From: Nanobdellota archaeon
GTDB lineage: Archaea; Nanobdellota; Nanobdellia; Woesearchaeales; UBA12501
Assembly (NCBI GenBank): GCA_018812465.1
Contig: JAHJCS010000138.1
Coordinates: forward strand, 1-5,561
Direction: 5' to 3'
Length of the DNA stretch: 5,561 nt
Below the pieces are notes generated by a model. The model was not told the origin of the DNA, did not search any database, and was given only the letters and a program-made list of their open reading frames with translations. A program made the position numbers and the translations under genes. Shown here piece after piece: positions 3,132-5,561 of this stretch (the first letter of the stretch is position 1; each line of letters opens with the position of its first letter).

Positions 3132-4406
3132 ATGCAGCCAAGAAAGATGTTAGAGGATATAGCAAGAATTGTAGATACTTGCAGCTTTGGCGCTATCCAG
3201 CCGGATGATGATTCTAATTTTTATACAACCCAAGCAGTAGTTGGAGAGATAACCAGGCTGGCAAACAGCCAGAATGTGAAAGGCACTGCAGGCAAAGCAC
3301 TCACTGCGATCCAGACAATAAAAGATAGTTCTGAAGTGATCAGCTCAGAGGCATACAAGCAGATTGATTCTGTTGTCCAGTCAGTGTATGGGGATGATGA
3401 GATAGTTGAAAGCCCAACAGTTCTTGGAATGAAAAAAAGTGATTTTGCAGACTCACTCTCAGGACTTCTTTATGCGCTTGGACCAGAGAAACTCTATGAC
3501 CGGATAAATCAGAATGAATCTACTGATGAACAGCCAGCGCAGAGAGTGAAAAGCATAACAATAAGATGCGCTAATTCCATAAAAGATAAAGCACAGTTCA
3601 TAGAGAATGTAAGGCAGGCTATCCTGCCAGCAATAGAGATCGGACTCTTTGAAGAGCTCGGAATAACCTGCAGATTGTATGATAAAGGAGATAATGTGTT
3701 GACAATCACTGATGAGAATGCAAAAGATGGAGAAAATGCGACCTATTCACTGAAAGGAACACATGATTTCAAGACAAAATTCAGTAAAGCATTTGCGATA
3801 GGCAGTGCAGAAGGGTCAATAGGGAATGTCAAGGGGGGAGAGGTCGGTAATCAGATGAAGACTCTTGCATACTTCGCAACAAGACCGAAAAGGGTATTGG
3901 CAGCAGATGATTCTGATACAGGCCAGCGCATGATGAAATATGCAGGAATAATCGAACAGTATGCAGATCTCTGCTCAAAAAAGATAGTTTCAGATGTTAT
4001 AATGCAGTATGATGGTCATCTAAACTTTGATATGCTTGAGATGAAAGCCCACAGCCTATTCATGAGAAGGCTGGTAAAATCTGGCATTGGACTTGATGAT
4101 GACCAGGAAAGAAGTATAAGAAGCAATATCTCAAAGACCGTGGCTGCAGTATGTGCAGGAAGAAGCCTGTTAGGAAGCCAAAATTATGCAGATATCAGCA
4201 CTGTCGCAGCAGCTTATGCTGTTCCAGAGAACACAGTAATTGTACATTCAGATGATGTTGATGTTGAAGAGATGTTGACATATGCCAGGCAAGACCCAAG
4301 AATTCCTAAAAAGGATGTGACAGTAAAGACATTCCAGAGATCACAGAGCCAGTATGTCAATAGAAGGAATGCATCAACTGCATGCAGTCTTGGGAATCTC
4401 ATATGA
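3132..4406 (+). CDS. Putative PIN-like nuclease domain protein with large insertion, 424 aa
   Basis: No family is certain. The N-terminus reads RIVDTCSFGAI, then FYTTQAVVGEIT (30-41), which resembles PIN motifs 1 and 2 (Asp15, Glu39), as in Nob1-type proteins where a VDT strand is followed by yTTpxVxxEi. The C-terminus has NYADISTVAAAYA (351-363) and NTVIVHSDDVDVEEML (367-382), which resemble motifs 3 and 4 (Asp354, Asp374). PIN domains are metal-dependent RNases, as in toxins and rRNA processing. In ordinary members motifs 2 and 3 are roughly 50-80 residues apart; here the gap is 315, filled by soluble Ala-rich and mixed sequence (about 45-345) that I do not recognise. There is no signal peptide and no membrane segment. 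The last 20 residues are Ser/Asn/Arg-rich. Start ATG 3132 has a good ribosome-binding site. The gene is divergent from eL33 and convergent with a membrane protein. The operator at its promoter suggests tight control. The PIN reading is an inference from motif likeness. Confidence 0.55.
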   Translation: MQPRKMLEDIARIVDTCSFGAIQPDDDSNFYTTQAVVGEITRLANSQNVKGTAGKALTAIQTIKDSSEVISSEAYKQIDSVVQSVYGDDEIVESPTVLGMKKSDFADSLSGLLYALGPEKLYDRINQNESTDEQPAQRVKSITIRCANSIKDKAQFIENVRQAILPAIEIGLFEELGITCRLYDKGDNVLTITDENAKDGENATYSLKGTHDFKTKFSKAFAIGSAEGSIGNVKGGEVGNQMKTLAYFATRPKRVLAADDSDTGQRMMKYAGIIEQYADLCSKKIVSDVIMQYDGHLNFDMLEMKAHSLFMRRLVKSGIGLDDDQERSIRSNISKTVAAVCAGRSLLGSQNYADISTVAAAYAVPENTVIVHSDDVDVEEMLTYARQDPRIPKKDVTVKTFQRSQSQYVNRRNASTACSLGNLI

Positions 4407-4416
4407 TTATTGATTC

Positions 4417-5561
4417 TCACAGCATAAAATAAAGTATCACAGGCAGCAGAAGGCATCCCATGCCATGAGTCCTTGTTGTCTTGACCTCAGCAGGGATTAT
4501 TCCAACTGCTGTGCTGACAATCAGGACAAGCAGGCCTATCGGCCCAGTAAGGACCGCGACAAGAACAGTGATGAGAAGGATTATTCCAATGACAAGCTTT
4601 CTATAGTTTATCCTGTTCATGAGTTTTGAGAACACTCTTGCTATCTTCAGGGTAAAATACACAGACGCTGCTCCAGAGACAAGAGTCGCTGCAAGAAACA
4701 GGACAGCTGTCAAGAGACTGATTCCATCTGGCATTAGCTGGGACACAGCTACTATTGAGCCGTTCCTTGCCTTATCTATTGCATAGAGCGCAGAGATTGA
4801 TAGTATGAAATTGACTGTATTGATAGAGCCGATAAGTATCATGAACCCATGATCCCCTAATTTCCTTGTTATCTGCATGGATATCACCGCTGCCTGGGCT
4901 GCTCCAAGGCCAGGAAATATCGCTGTTATGAATCCTGAGAACTGGCCTGATAGCAGGGCCTTCAGCGCATGGCTTTTCTTGAGCTTTATCCTCTCCTCTG
5001 TCTTCTGCTCTGGGATTGAGTTAGTGTCCCTCAGGCTGATGAGGAGAGTGCTCACACCAAACAATCCAGAAAGCAAAGGAAACAATGGCTGGGACAGTGT
5101 TGGAATGTTCAGGACAATAAGCCCAAGACTGCCTGCAAGAAGAAATATAAATATTGCCCAGAGCTTCTTGTTGTCACGAAATATCATGAACACCACAACA
5201 AGGATCAGCATCCAGCCGATATAATCTTTCACAAGAGGATAGACAAACTTCACAATAGGTATTGAGAGAGGAAACATGAGAATGCTGAGTATCACAGCTC
5301 CAAAACTGCCTATGAGTGTCAGCTTCACAGCCTGATAACCCCATCCTTTCAGAAGGTAACGATGGCCAGGCAGAACTCCCAAAGCCATGTCAGAGTCAGG
5401 CGCTCCAAGAAATATAGAAGGGATTGAATCGACAAAAGTGTTTGTGACACTTATTGCTATGATGAAGACTGCAAGAACAATAGGATTTGTGTAGTGCAGA
5501 AGAAAAGGCGATGCAGAGACAAGCATTATAGCTACAAGATTTGTGTGGATGCCAGGAGTCA
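4417..5561 (-). CDS. TctA-like (DUF112-type) multi-spanning membrane protein, partial
   Basis: The gene runs off the window edge: the frame stays open from the stop at 4417 through 5561, and codons before the first visible ATG (5526) encode a PGIHTN segment seen near the N-terminus of archaeal TctA-family proteins, so that ATG is internal. About 380 residues are visible with roughly 10 hydrophobic spans (for example 14-30, 68-90, 102-118, 122-140, 225-248, 268-296, 309-346, counted from Met at 5526). FPGLGAAQAA at 204-213 is the Gly/Pro-rich signature of the second half of TctA, which mirrors the PGIHTN region of the first half. Bacterial TctA is the large permease of tripartite tricarboxylate transporters, working with TctB and a periplasmic TctC. 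No TctB or TctC gene is visible here, and the substrate of stand-alone archaeal forms is not known. It ends 10 bp from the oppositely oriented 424-aa gene. Confidence 0.8.
   Translation of the reverse strand, partial: TPGIHTNLVAIMLVSASPFLLHYTNPIVLAVFIIAISVTNTFVDSIPSIFLGAPDSDMALGVLPGHRYLLKGWGYQAVKLTLIGSFGAVILSILMFPLSIPIVKFVYPLVKDYIGWMLILVVVFMIFRDNKKLWAIFIFLLAGSLGLIVLNIPTLSQPLFPLLSGLFGVSTLLISLRDTNSIPEQKTEERIKLKKSHALKALLSGQFSGFITAIFPGLGAAQAAVISMQITRKLGDHGFMILIGSINTVNFILSISALYAIDKARNGSIVAVSQLMPDGISLLTAVLFLAATLVSGAASVYFTLKIARVFSKLMNRINYRKLVIGIILLITVLVAVLTGPIGLLVLIVSTAVGIIPAEVKTTRTHGMGCLLLPVILYFML

Noticed and set aside
3098..3208. Leader peptide ORF starting at ATG 3098
   Set aside because: It is out of frame, overlaps the start of the 424-aa gene, lacks a ribosome-binding site and has no attenuation-type codon run.
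4877..5224. 115-codon plus-strand ORF inside the TctA-like gene
   Set aside because: It is an antisense shadow of a clear membrane protein with family motifs on the minus strand.

Overview
The window looks archaeal. It carries an archaeal RNA polymerase subunit (RpoL/Rpo11), the archaeal/eukaryotic ribosomal protein eL33 (L35Ae), a METTL5-type N6-adenine RNA methyltransferase and a TctA-like (DUF112-type) membrane protein. Archaeal TATA boxes sit about 26 nt before the inferred transcription starts, and at least two genes appear leaderless. AT-rich intergenic DNA, single housekeeping genes mixed with orphan genes, and GC-rich hairpin islands would fit a DPANN-type archaeon (Woesearchaeota/Pacearchaeota-like), but that placement is an inference.

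Layout: 1-108 (+) is the 3' end of a thioredoxin reductase. 248-880 (+) is the METTL5-like methylase, driven by its own leaderless promoter. 881-1373 has no intact gene. It holds a hairpin pair (906-970), a second and synonymously recoded copy of the methylase 3' end (979-1080), and two tandem nested inverted repeats (1122-1212, 1216-1287). 1374-1922 (+) is an orphan 182-aa charged protein. 2023-2295 (+) is rpoL. 2296-2655 is a gene-free stretch with a 69% GC, strongly structured island (2392-2580). 2656-2913 (-) is eL33, leaderless. 3132-4406 (+) is a 424-aa protein that I read as a PIN-like nuclease fold split by a very large insertion, behind a promoter overlapped by a palindromic operator. 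4417-5561 (-) is the TctA-like membrane protein, cut by the window edge and convergent with the PIN-like gene, with a 10-bp gap.

The genes do not form one pathway. Every upstream region examined has its own TATA box, so most are probably transcribed singly; three of them (methylase, RpoL, eL33) belong to RNA and translation functions.

The two strongest leads are (1) the duplicated, recoded 3' end of the methylase gene. It starts with a 26-nt identical core and then shows almost only synonymous changes, at an exact 200-bp offset. This resembles the footprint of an element or recombination event that replaced a gene end while keeping the protein. (2) The 424-aa protein, whose N- and C-termini carry the PIN acidic motifs about 315 residues apart. 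A hairpin-loop module shared between the 906-939 and 2444-2464 islands is a third lead.
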